Part shown: one piece after another, positions 31,709 through 40,087 of the stretch
How positions within the stretch are numbered: position 1 is the stretch's first letter
Layout: each line of letters opens with the position of its first letter
Source: Bradyrhizobium sp. CCGB01
GTDB lineage: Bacteria; Pseudomonadota; Alphaproteobacteria; Rhizobiales; Xanthobacteraceae
Length of the DNA: 64,000 bases
Direction of reading: 5' to 3'
Assembly (NCBI RefSeq): GCF_024199795.1
Contig: NZ_JANADK010000001.1
Location: 124,001 to 188,000 of the forward strand
The notes under the pieces: model-generated
The model's input: the letters and a program-made list of their open reading frames with translations, nothing else
Told to the model about the DNA's origin: nothing
The model's database searches: none
Made by a program: the position numbers and the translations under genes

Positions 31709-33919
31709 CTACAAAAAGCTCTGCGGGTCGACGTCCACTTCGAGCTTCTGATTGCCCTTCGGCTTCGGGCAGACGGCGAGCCAGTTGCGCAGATAGTCCG
31801 ACAGGTCGAAGCCGCGCGCCGATTTCACCAGGATGCGGAAGCGGTAGCGGCCCTTGATGACCGCGAGCGGCGCCTCCGCCGGACCCAGCACCACCACACG
31901 CTCGTCGCGCGGTGCGAGCGCAACGAGACGGCGGCCAAGTCCTTCGGCGCTCGGACGGTCGCCTGCCGAGATGATCAGGCTCGCGAGCCGGCCGAACGGC
32001 GGATAGAGCGTGCGCTCGCGCAGGTCGATCTCGCTGTCGTAGAAGGCCTCGCGGTCGCAGGCGATCAGCGCCTTCATCACGGGATGATCGGGCTGGTGGG
32101 TCTGGAGATAGCCGACGCCGCGGCCCTGCTCGCGCCCGGCGCGGCCGATCACCTGGTTGAGCAATTGCCAGGTGCGTTCCGAGGCGCGCGGATCGCCATT
32201 GCTGAGGCCGAGATCCGCATCGACCACGCCGACGAGGTTGAGCCGCGGGAAATTGTGGCCCTTGGCGACGAGCTGCGTGCCGATGATGACGTCGACGCGG
32301 CCCTCCGCGATCTCGGCAAGTTCCGAGCGCATGGTCTCGATCGAGGTGATGAGATCGCTCGACAGCACCATGGTGCGTGCGTCCGGGAACAGCGCGGCCG
32401 CCTCCTCCTGCAAGCGCTCGACACCGGGCCCGACCGCGACCAGCGATTCCTCCGCTGCGCAATGCGGGCAGGTCTGCGGGCGCGGCATCGAGAAGCCGCA
32501 GTGATGGCAGACGAGGCGCTGGCGGAAACGGTGATCGACCAGCCAGGCATCGCAGATGGTGCAGGCGAAGCGATGGCCGCAGGCACGGCACAGCGTCAGC
32601 GGCGCGTAGCCGCGGCGATTGAGGAACAGCAGCGCCTGCTCGCGCTTTTCGATCGCCGTTCTGATTTCGGAGGCCAGGCGCGGCGAGATGAAGCGGCCGC
32701 GCGCGGGCGGCTCGCGGCGCATGTCGATGGCCTCGATATGCGGCATGTGCTGGCCGCCGAAGCGCGAGGGCAGCGCGATGCGCTGATAGCGGGTCTTGCG
32801 CGCATTGACCTCGGACTCGACGGACGGCGTCGCGGACGCCAGCACGATCGGAATCTTTGCGATATGCGCCCGCACCACCGCCATGTCACGGGCGTGATAA
32901 TGCACGCCCTCGTCCTGCTTGTAGGCCTGGTCGTGCTCTTCATCGACCACGATCAGCCCGAGATTGGCGTAAGGCAAAAACAGCGCCGAGCGCGCGCCGA
33001 CCACGACCGGGGCGGTGCCTTCAGAGATCGCAGCCCAATTGCGCGCGCGGGTGCGCGGCGTCAGTTCCGAATGCCATTCGATCGGGCGCACGCCAAAACG
33101 CTGCGCAAAACGGTCGAGGAACTGGCCGGTCAGTGCGATCTCCGGCATCAGGATCAGCGACTGTTTTCCGCGACGGATCGCTTCCGCGACCGCCTCGAAA
33201 TAAACCTCGGTCTTGCCGGAGCCGGTGACGCCGTCCAGCAGCGCGACGTGGAACGTGCCGTTGGCGGCAAGCGCACGCATCGTATCGGCGGCGGTGCGCT
33301 GGAGCGGCGAAAAATCCGGCCGGCCGAATTCCGGATCGGGCGCGGGCGGCGGCGGAGGCGGCGGCATCGGCTCGACCGTCAGCGTGCCTTCGTCGACGAG
33401 GCCGTCGATCACGCCGGCCGAGACTCCCGCTTCCTTGGCCGCCTCGGACTTGCCGTGCAGCAGCCGGTCCGACAGCACCTCCATCACGCGCTGCCGCGCC
33501 GGCGTCAGCCGCCGCGGCGGATCGCCGACCAGGCGCACGCCGGCGCGCACCCGCTCGGGGCCGAGATTCTCGCCCATCCGCAGGCACATGCGCAGCACCA
33601 TGCCGCGCGGGCTCAGCGTGTAATTGGCGACCCAGTCGACCACGGAACGCAACTCGGGCTTCAAAGGCGGGATGTCGAGCTTTTCGTTGACCTCCTTGAG
33701 GCGGTTGTGCAGGCGCGGATCGGGATTGGCGTTTTCGGCCCAGACCACGGCGAGCACCTCGCGCGGGCCGAGCGGCACGCCGACGAGATCGCCCGCCTTC
33801 AGCTCCATCCCGCGCGGTACCTTGTAGGAATAGGTCTGGTCGAGCGCGACCGGCACCAGCACGTCGACCATGCGGGTCGCGTTGGCGGGGGCGGCGTTGC
33901 TGCGCGACGAGTGATCCAT
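31709..33919 (-). CDS. priA: primosomal replication protein N' (PriA helicase)
   Basis: 736 residues. The N-terminal DNA-binding part (VDVLVPVALDQTYSYKVP) precedes a proline-rich linker (185-193). The superfamily 2 helicase core follows with Walker A GVTGSGKT (230-237) and the DEEH box in IVVDEEHDQAYKQ. Cysteine pairs for two zinc sites (CRACGHRFACTICD, CHHCGF, CPHCAA) come next, then GTQLVAKGHNFP. It restarts stalled replication forks. It is divergent from xerC. Confidence 0.97.
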   Translation of the reverse strand: MDHSSRSNAAPANATRMVDVLVPVALDQTYSYKVPRGMELKAGDLVGVPLGPREVLAVVWAENANPDPRLHNRLKEVNEKLDIPPLKPELRSVVDWVANYTLSPRGMVLRMCLRMGENLGPERVRAGVRLVGDPPRRLTPARQRVMEVLSDRLLHGKSEAAKEAGVSAGVIDGLVDEGTLTVEPMPPPPPPPAPDPEFGRPDFSPLQRTAADTMRALAANGTFHVALLDGVTGSGKTEVYFEAVAEAIRRGKQSLILMPEIALTGQFLDRFAQRFGVRPIEWHSELTPRTRARNWAAISEGTAPVVVGARSALFLPYANLGLIVVDEEHDQAYKQDEGVHYHARDMAVVRAHIAKIPIVLASATPSVESEVNARKTRYQRIALPSRFGGQHMPHIEAIDMRREPPARGRFISPRLASEIRTAIEKREQALLFLNRRGYAPLTLCRACGHRFACTICDAWLVDHRFRQRLVCHHCGFSMPRPQTCPHCAAEESLVAVGPGVERLQEEAAALFPDARTMVLSSDLITSIETMRSELAEIAEGRVDVIIGTQLVAKGHNFPRLNLVGVVDADLGLSNGDPRASERTWQLLNQVIGRAGREQGRGVGYLQTHQPDHPVMKALIACDREAFYDSEIDLRERTLYPPFGRLASLIISAGDRPSAEGLGRRLVALAPRDERVVVLGPAEAPLAVIKGRYRFRILVKSARGFDLSDYLRNWLAVCPKPKGNQKLEVDVDPQSFL

Positions 33920-34041
33920 GAAGTGTCTTGGAGGGAGAATCGGAACCTGGAGACCTCGAGGCTAGCGCCCCGGGGCGGCCTTAGCGAACAGTAAAGGGGT
34001 GTGATGCGATATACTGTGCGGAATCATTACGTCCAGAGCGC

Positions 34042-35007
34042 ATGAGCAAAGCGGCCGCCCCAAAAATCGAGCTCGCCAGCGCCGATCCTGACATCGCGCA
34101 GGAGATGACGCGCTGGCTGTCGCATCTCGGCGCCGAGCGGCGGCTGTCGCCGAAGACGCTGGAGGCCTATGGCCGCGACCTCAGGCAGTGCCTGGATTTC
34201 CTCTGCTCCCATTGGGGCGAACGCGTCACGTTGGCGCGCTTCGCCGCGCTGGAAGCCACCGACATCCGCGCCTTCATGGCGATGCGCCGCGCCGACGACA
34301 TTGCCGGCCGCAGCCTGATGCGCGCGCTGGCGGGCCTGCGTTCGTTCGGCCGCTTCCTCGAGCGCGAAGGCAAGGGCAAGGTCGGCGCGTTATCCGCGAT
34401 CCGCGCGCCAAAGGTTGCGAAGAGCCTGCCGAAGCCGCTGCCGATGGCATCGGCAAAGCGCCTTGCGGACGCCGACGAGCGCGCCGGCGAGGAACGCGAG
34501 ACCTGGGTTCTGGCGCGCGATGCCGCGGTGATGGCGCTGCTGTATGGATCGGGCCTGCGCATCTCCGAAGCGCTCGGCCTGAAGCGCCGCGAGGTGCCGC
34601 GTCCCGGCGAGGGCGACGTGCTGATCGTGACCGGCAAAGGCAACAAGACCCGCATGGTGCCGGTGCTGCAGAACGTGCTCGAGCTGGTGCAAGAGTACGT
34701 CGCGATGTGCCCCTATCCGCTGCCTCCCGAGGGCCCGATCTTCCTCGGCGCGCGCGGCGGCCCGCTCAGCCCGCGCATCATCCAGCTGGCGATGGAGCGG
34801 CTGCGCGGCGCACTCGGCCTGCCCGACAGCGCGACGCCGCACGCGCTCCGCCATTCCTTCGCCACGCATCTGCTCTCGCGCGGCGGGGACTTACGCGCCA
34901 TCCAGGAATTGCTCGGTCATTCCTCGCTCTCGACCACGCAGATCTACACCGGAATCGATTCCGAGCGGCTGCTCGAGGTCTATGCGAGCGCGCATCCGCG
35001 GCGCTGA
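34042..35007 (+). CDS. xerC: tyrosine recombinase XerC
   Basis: 321 residues. The N-terminal SAM-like domain spans about 15-120. The catalytic domain carries Arg173 (GSGLRISEALGL), Lys199 (TGKGNKTR), His267 and Arg270 (HALRHSFATHLL), His293 (LGHSSLSTTQIYT) and nucleophile Tyr302, all present. It resolves chromosome dimers at dif with XerD. Its position next to priA on core DNA argues against a phage integrase. Confidence 0.93.
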   Translation: MSKAAAPKIELASADPDIAQEMTRWLSHLGAERRLSPKTLEAYGRDLRQCLDFLCSHWGERVTLARFAALEATDIRAFMAMRRADDIAGRSLMRALAGLRSFGRFLEREGKGKVGALSAIRAPKVAKSLPKPLPMASAKRLADADERAGEERETWVLARDAAVMALLYGSGLRISEALGLKRREVPRPGEGDVLIVTGKGNKTRMVPVLQNVLELVQEYVAMCPYPLPPEGPIFLGARGGPLSPRIIQLAMERLRGALGLPDSATPHALRHSFATHLLSRGGDLRAIQELLGHSSLSTTQIYTGIDSERLLEVYASAHPRR

Positions 35008-35097
35008 AGCCTGACATGAAGCTGTCATAACGCGCGTCCCTCTTGCGCGGCGCCCGCGGTTCGGTCAATCGTGAGGAACCGAGACCGGAGGGGAATC

Positions 35098-35688
35098 ATG
35101 AGCGCACACGAAAGCATGGAGCACGCCGAGCACGCCGAACACGCGTCCGGCTCGAACAAGAAGATCGCGCTCCTGATCGCGATTCTGGCGCTGTTCCTGG
35201 CGATCTCGGAAACGCTCGGCAAGGGCGCCCAGACCGAATCGATCAGCAAGAACGTCGAGGCGGCCAATCTCTGGGCCTTCTTCCAGGCCAAGAGCATCCG
35301 CCGCACCGTGGTGATCACCGCGGCCGAGCAGGGCAAGCTCACGCTGGGCGCCACGACCGACGACGCCATGAAGGCGACGGTGCAGAAGCAGGTCGACGAC
35401 TGGACCAAGACCGCGCAACGCTACCGCTCCGAGCCGGAGACCGGCGAAGGCACCGAGCAGCTCGCCGAGAAGGCCAAGCACGCCGAGCACGTGCGCGACG
35501 AGGCGACCGCGAAATACCATCACTTCGAGCTGGCGTCCGCCGCTTTCCAGATCGGCATCGTGCTGGCCTCGGCCACCATCATCACCGGCATGATCGCGCT
35601 CGCTTATGTCGGCGGCATCCTGACGCTCGCCGGCCTGTTCATGACCGCGCTCGGCCTGTGGTGGCCGCATCTGCTGCATTTGCATTGA
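35098..35688 (+). CDS. DUF4337 domain-containing membrane protein
   Basis: 196 residues. A short acidic/His N-terminus (HESMEHAEHAEHAS) precedes a membrane helix (KIALLIAILALFLAISETLG), a charged helical middle with NLWAFFQAKSIRRT, and two more helices (about 148-190) ending HLLHLH. This pattern is DUF4337, of unknown function. ATG 35098 follows GGAGGGGAATC, a strong ribosome binding site. Confidence 0.85.
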   Translation: MSAHESMEHAEHAEHASGSNKKIALLIAILALFLAISETLGKGAQTESISKNVEAANLWAFFQAKSIRRTVVITAAEQGKLTLGATTDDAMKATVQKQVDDWTKTAQRYRSEPETGEGTEQLAEKAKHAEHVRDEATAKYHHFELASAAFQIGIVLASATIITGMIALAYVGGILTLAGLFMTALGLWWPHLLHLH

Positions 35689-35718
35689 GCTGATGCGGGG
35701 CGCTTGAAGCCACACAGA

Positions 35719-35827
35719 CAGTGTCATGCCCCGGCTTGACCGGGGCATCCAGTACGCCGCGGCTTCTCGGTGTTTGATTGACGTCTCTGGACAACTGGAT
35801 TGCCCGCCTTCGCGGGCAATGACACTG
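35719..35827. repeat. composite palindromic repeat
   Basis: Outer CAGTGTCAT and ATGACACTG are inverted. Inside are GCCCCGGCTTGACCGGGGC and TGCCCGCCTTCGCGGGCA hairpins. It fills the gap between two convergent genes, and its right end slightly overlaps the next gene's boundary. Confidence 0.7.
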
Positions 35828-35835
35828 AGTATGTG

Positions 35836-36366
35836 TCAGCGCGCCTCGTGCACGCTCTTGCGGAAGCGCTGGATCAGGCGGAGCGTGCGGGAGGACCAGC
35901 CTTCGCCGTTGCCGGCGATCAGCTCGCGGACGCGCCGCTTGATCGGGTCGACCAGCTCGGCGGCCTTGGCGCGCAGCTTCATCACGAGATCATAGACCCG
36001 CTCGAACCACTGCATCTCCATGAGCTTGTCGCGCGTCACGTCGAACACGAAGGCGGTGACGCCGACGCCGAGCAGCTTTGCGAACAGGATGGTGAAGACC
36101 GCGCTGGTCCAGTACTCGTGCGCGAGCAGCCACAGCCCCACCAGCTTGAGCGGAAACAGCGGGATGATCGGGACGGCGAAGACGATCAGCGTCATCGCCG
36201 GCGACAGCGCATCGACACGCTCCGACAGCCATTGCTTGAACCGGGCGAGCGGGATGATTGCGACAACCCGCGCGACGACCGGCTCGAGATGGTCCCACAG
36301 CCAAGCTTCGATCAGGAAGATGATCGCCAGCAGGACCCAGACCGGTTGAAGTAGGCGGCGTAGCAT
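35836..36366 (-). CDS. hypothetical membrane protein downstream of lpdA
   Basis: 176 residues starting MLRRLLQPVWVLLAIIFLIEAWLW, with about three or four membrane segments (near 5-25, 53-75, 88-110) and a basic C-terminal tail. I do not recognise a named family, although such proteins commonly follow lpdA in this group. It begins 34 bases after the lpdA stop, so it is probably cotranscribed. The longer upstream frame overlaps lpdA and is not supported. Confidence 0.7.
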   Translation of the reverse strand: MLRRLLQPVWVLLAIIFLIEAWLWDHLEPVVARVVAIIPLARFKQWLSERVDALSPAMTLIVFAVPIIPLFPLKLVGLWLLAHEYWTSAVFTILFAKLLGVGVTAFVFDVTRDKLMEMQWFERVYDLVMKLRAKAAELVDPIKRRVRELIAGNGEGWSSRTLRLIQRFRKSVHEAR

Positions 36367-36400
36367 GTGATGTCCCGCCCGATTTGGCGCTGGGCGCCGC

Positions 36401-37801
36401 CTACATATGGATCGCCCGCTTGCCGACCGCAAGCGCGGCCTCCTTGATGGCCTCCGAGCGGGTCGGATGCGCGTGGCAGGTGCGGGCGAGATCTTCCGCA
36501 CTGCCGCCGAACTCCATGAGAACACAGGCTTCGTGGATCATTTCGCCGGCTTCGCGGCCGATAATGTGCACGCCGAGCACGCGATCGGTCTTCGCATCTG
36601 CGAGAATCTTCACAAAGCCGTCGGTGGTCTGGTTGACCTTGGAGCGGCCGTTGGCGGTAAAGGGAAACTTCCCGACGGTATAAGCCACACCCGCCTGCTT
36701 CAGCTCCTCCTCGGTCTTGCCGACGGAGGACACTTCCGGCGTGGTATACACGACGCCTGGGATAACGTCGTAGTTCACGTGGCCGGACTGGCCCGCGATG
36801 ATCTCGGCGACGGCGACACCTTCATCCTCGGCCTTGTGCGCGAGCATGGGCCCGGCGACGACGTCGCCGATGGCGTAGACGCCCTTGAGGCTGGTGGCGA
36901 AATGCGGATCGATCTGCACGCGGCCGCGATTGTCGAGCGCCACGCCGGCTTCCTTCAGGCCGAGCCCATCCGTGTACGGCACGCGGCCGATGCAGACGAG
37001 AACGACGTCGGCTTCGATCGTCTCGGCCGCGCCACCGGCAGCCGGTTCGATCTTTGCGAGCAGCGCCTTCCCATTGTTCTCGACACCCGTGACCTTGGAG
37101 CCGAGCTTGAACGCAAATCCCTGCTTTTCCAGGATGCGCTGGAATTGCTTCGCGATCTCGCCGTCCATGCCGGGCAGGATGCGATCGAGGAATTCGACGA
37201 CCATGACTTCGGACCCGAGTCTGCGCCACACCGAGCCGAGCTCAAGCCCGATCACACCGGCGCCGATCACCAGCATTCTGCCGGGCACTTTCTCCAACGA
37301 CAGCGCGCCGGTCGACGACACGATGCGCTTCTCGTCGATCTCGATGCCCTTGAGACGCGCGATGTCCGAGCCGGTCGCGATCACGATGTTCTTCGTCTCG
37401 ATCACCTGCGACTTGCCATCGGCGGAGACTTCGACCTTGCCGGTGCCTAAGATCTTGCCGGTGCCCTTGAGCACATCGACCTTGTTCTTCTTCATCAGGA
37501 ACTCGACGCCCTTGACGTTGCCGTCGATGCCCTGCTGCTTGAAGTTCATCATCGCCGGCAATTCGAGCTTCGGCGCGGAGACGGACACGCCCATCTTGGC
37601 GAAGGAATGCCCGGCTTCCTCGAACATCTCGGACGCGTGCAGCAGCGCCTTCGACGGCATGCAGCCGACATTGAGGCAGGTGCCGCCGAGCGTGGCGTTC
37701 TTTTCGACCACGGCGACTTTCATGCCGAGCTGGCTTGCGCGCACCGCGCAGACATAACCGCCAGGTCCGGTGCCGATGACGACGAGATCGTAGGTAGCCA
37801 T
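36401..37801 (-). CDS. lpdA: dihydrolipoyl dehydrogenase (E3)
   Basis: 466 residues. FAD-binding [16 protein letters not shown] starts the protein. The redox disulfide is Cys42/Cys47 ([17 protein letters not shown]). An NAD site ([15 protein letters not shown]) and the C-terminal [16 protein letters not shown] with the catalytic His-Glu pair follow. It reoxidises lipoamide for 2-oxoglutarate dehydrogenase, whose E1 and E2 genes lie just upstream. Confidence 0.98.
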   Translation of the reverse strand: MATYDLVVIGTGPGGYVCAVRASQLGMKVAVVEKNATLGGTCLNVGCMPSKALLHASEMFEEAGHSFAKMGVSVSAPKLELPAMMNFKQQGIDGNVKGVEFLMKKNKVDVLKGTGKILGTGKVEVSADGKSQVIETKNIVIATGSDIARLKGIEIDEKRIVSSTGALSLEKVPGRMLVIGAGVIGLELGSVWRRLGSEVMVVEFLDRILPGMDGEIAKQFQRILEKQGFAFKLGSKVTGVENNGKALLAKIEPAAGGAAETIEADVVLVCIGRVPYTDGLGLKEAGVALDNRGRVQIDPHFATSLKGVYAIGDVVAGPMLAHKAEDEGVAVAEIIAGQSGHVNYDVIPGVVYTTPEVSSVGKTEEELKQAGVAYTVGKFPFTANGRSKVNQTTDGFVKILADAKTDRVLGVHIIGREAGEMIHEACVLMEFGGSAEDLARTCHAHPTRSEAIKEAALAVGKRAIHM

Positions 37802-37858
37802 GAGAGGAAGTCCCGTAAGTTTAGCGTGATGAGAATGTGTCAGCGTCCGCGCGGCGCG

Positions 37859-38608
37859 TCAGCGTCCGCCGGACACATCGAGAGTGGCTGCGGTGACGTA
37901 GGACGCCTCGTCCGACATCAGCCAGACGATGGCGTTGGCGATTTCGTCGGCGGTGCCGACGCGCTTCATCGGCACCATATGGGCCAGACGATGGGCACGG
38001 TCGGGCTCGCCGCCGGCGGCATGGATTTCCGTGTCGATCAGGCCGGGGCGGATGCCCGCGACGCGAATGCCTTCACCCGCGACCTCGTAGCCCAGGCCGG
38101 TGGTGAAGGAATCGATCGCGCCCTTGGACGCCGCATAGTCGACATAGGTATTCGGCGCGCCGAGCTTGGCAGCAACCGATGACAGATTGACGATGACGCC
38201 GCCCTTGCCGCCATGCTTGGTCGACATCCGCTTCACGGCTTCACGGGCGCAGAGGATGGAGCCGGTGACGTTGACCGCCATGACGCGCTGGATGCGCTCG
38301 GCCGACATCTCGTCGACGCGCACGCCACTCTTGCCGACGATGCCGCCATTGTTGACGAGCGCGCCAAGCGTACCGAACTTGTCCGCTTGCTTGAACAGCT
38401 CGACGATATCGCCTTCTTCGGCGACATCGCATTTCACCGCGATGGCCTTGCCGTTGCTCGCCGCGATCTGCGCGACGACCTCGTCGGCGGCCTGCTTGTT
38501 GCTGGCATAGCCGACCACGACGCGATAGCCGCGCGCGGCCGCCGCGATCGCAGTCGCCCGCCCAATGCCGCGGCTGCCGCCGGTGATGACAACGACCTTA
38601 TCCGTCAC
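37859..38608 (-). CDS. SDR family oxidoreductase
   Basis: 249 residues with a Rossmann fold. VVVITGGSRGIGRA is the TGxxxGxG cofactor loop, LVNNGGIVG is the NAG-type motif, and the active site has Ser (NLSSVAAK), Tyr and Lys (YVDYAASKGA). The ending SYVTAATLDVSGGR is typical. NAD(P)-dependent; the substrate is unknown. The GTG at 38608 is preferred over ATG 38620 because the GGAGG lies between them. It sits between sucB and lpdA in the same direction. Confidence 0.88.
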   Translation of the reverse strand: MTDKVVVITGGSRGIGRATAIAAAARGYRVVVGYASNKQAADEVVAQIAASNGKAIAVKCDVAEEGDIVELFKQADKFGTLGALVNNGGIVGKSGVRVDEMSAERIQRVMAVNVTGSILCAREAVKRMSTKHGGKGGVIVNLSSVAAKLGAPNTYVDYAASKGAIDSFTTGLGYEVAGEGIRVAGIRPGLIDTEIHAAGGEPDRAHRLAHMVPMKRVGTADEIANAIVWLMSDEASYVTAATLDVSGGR

Positions 38609-38675
38609 GCGCGCCTCCATTGTTCGACACGCGCCGTCGCGCGAGAGAGCGACGGCGCTCGCAGAGCATCAGGGA

Positions 38676-39917
38676 TCAGAGATCGAGCACCAGACGCGCC
38701 GGATCTTCCAGGCTCTCCTTGACGCGAACCAGGAAGGTGACGGCTTCCTTGCCGTCGATCACGCGGTGATCGTAAGACAGCGCCAGATACATCATCGGGC
38801 GGACCTCGATCTTGCCGCCGACGACCATCGGCCGCTCCTGGATCTTGTGCATGCCGAGGATGCCGGACTGCGGCGCGTTCAGGATCGGGGTCGACATCAG
38901 CGAGCCGTAGATGCCGCCATTGGTGATGGTGAAGGTGCCGCCCTGCATCTCGTCGATCTTGAGCTGGCCGTCACGCGCGCGGCGGCCGAAATCGGCGATG
39001 CCCTTCTCGATGTCGGCGATCGACTTGTGGTCGCAGTCGCGCACGACGGGGACGACGAGGCCCTTGTCGGTGCCGACGGCGACGCCGATGTGATAGTAGT
39101 TCTTGTAGATCAGATCGGTGCCGTCGATCTCGGCGTTGACGGCCGGGATGTCCTTCAGCGCCTGCACGACGGCCTTGGTGAAGAAGCCCATGAAGCCGAG
39201 CTTCGAGCCATGCTTCTTCTCGAACGCATCCTTGTAGTGGGCGCGCAGCGCCATGACGTTGGTCATGTCGACCTCGTTGAAGGTCGTGAGCATGGCCGCG
39301 GTGTTCTGCACGTCCTTGAGGCGGCGCGCGATGGTCTGGCGCAGCCGGGTCATCTTGACGCGCTCTTCGCGGGCGGCGTCATCGGCCGGTGACGGCGCGC
39401 GAACCTGCACGGCGGCGGCAGGCTGGTTGACCGGGGTCGGCGCGGACGCCGCACGCTCGATCGCGGCGAGCATGTCGCCCTTGGTGACGCGGCCGTCCTT
39501 GCCGGAGCCCGGAACGGTCGAGGCGTCGATGCCGGTCTCGGCCGAGAGCTTGCGCACGGACGGGGCGAGCGGGGCGTCGGCCGGCGGCGCCTTCGCCGCA
39601 GCGGGAGCCGGCGCGGCAGCAGCCGCAGCAGGAGCGGCAGCCGCGGGCTTGGCGGGCGCGGCGGCGGGCTTCGCAGCGCCGGCACCGTCAGTGATCTGGC
39701 CAAGCAGCGCGCCGACCGCAACGGTCGCGCCATCGGCGGCGATGATCTCGCTCAGCGTGCCTGCGGAGGGCGCCGGGACTTCGATGGTGACCTTGTCGGT
39801 CTCGAGCTCCACCAAGGGCTCGTCGACGGCGACGGGATCGCCGGCCTTCTTGAACCAGCGGCCGATGGTGGCCTCGGTGACGGATTCGCCGAGCGTCGGC
39901 ACACGAATTTCAGTCAT
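38676..39917 (-). CDS. sucB: 2-oxoglutarate dehydrogenase E2, dihydrolipoyllysine succinyltransferase
   Basis: 413 residues. The lipoyl domain has the modified lysine in [15 protein letters not shown]. An Ala/Pro-rich linker (about 83-112) and the E3-binding domain ([22 protein letters not shown]) follow. The catalytic domain ends with [17 protein letters not shown], which holds the catalytic His and Asp. It transfers the succinyl group to CoA. AAGGA lies before the ATG. Also called odhB. Confidence 0.97.
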   Translation of the reverse strand: MTEIRVPTLGESVTEATIGRWFKKAGDPVAVDEPLVELETDKVTIEVPAPSAGTLSEIIAADGATVAVGALLGQITDGAGAAKPAAAPAKPAAAAPAAAAAAPAPAAAKAPPADAPLAPSVRKLSAETGIDASTVPGSGKDGRVTKGDMLAAIERAASAPTPVNQPAAAVQVRAPSPADDAAREERVKMTRLRQTIARRLKDVQNTAAMLTTFNEVDMTNVMALRAHYKDAFEKKHGSKLGFMGFFTKAVVQALKDIPAVNAEIDGTDLIYKNYYHIGVAVGTDKGLVVPVVRDCDHKSIADIEKGIADFGRRARDGQLKIDEMQGGTFTITNGGIYGSLMSTPILNAPQSGILGMHKIQERPMVVGGKIEVRPMMYLALSYDHRVIDGKEAVTFLVRVKESLEDPARLVLDL

Positions 39918-40027
39918 GGTCTTTTCCTTAAGGAGATCGCCAGTGCGGTCGGGAATTCTCAGGTGTCATCGGCCAGCGAAAAGCAGGCCATCCAGCGAGC
40001 CGGGACGTTTGCAGTCGCGACGTACTG

Positions 40028-40070
40028 GATGCCCCGCCCTTGTGCGCAAGTGCGCGCCGGGGCGGAGCAT
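40028..40070. repeat. hairpin repeat between sucA and sucB
   Basis: GCCCCG (40031-40036) and CGGGGC (40058-40063) enclose a core with GTGCGCAAGTGCGC, close to the palindrome inside the 10435-10585 element. It lies inside the TCA operon. Confidence 0.5.
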
Positions 40071-40087
40071 GACGCAGTTCAAAAACT

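Noticed and set aside
31592..33994. 800-codon plus-strand frame opposite priA
   Set aside because: Antisense shadow of priA; the PriA frame has complete motifs on the other strand.
34042..35007. Tyrosine recombinase as a phage or island integrase
   Set aside because: Its length, its motifs and its position beside priA on core DNA fit XerC; no mobile-element genes surround it.
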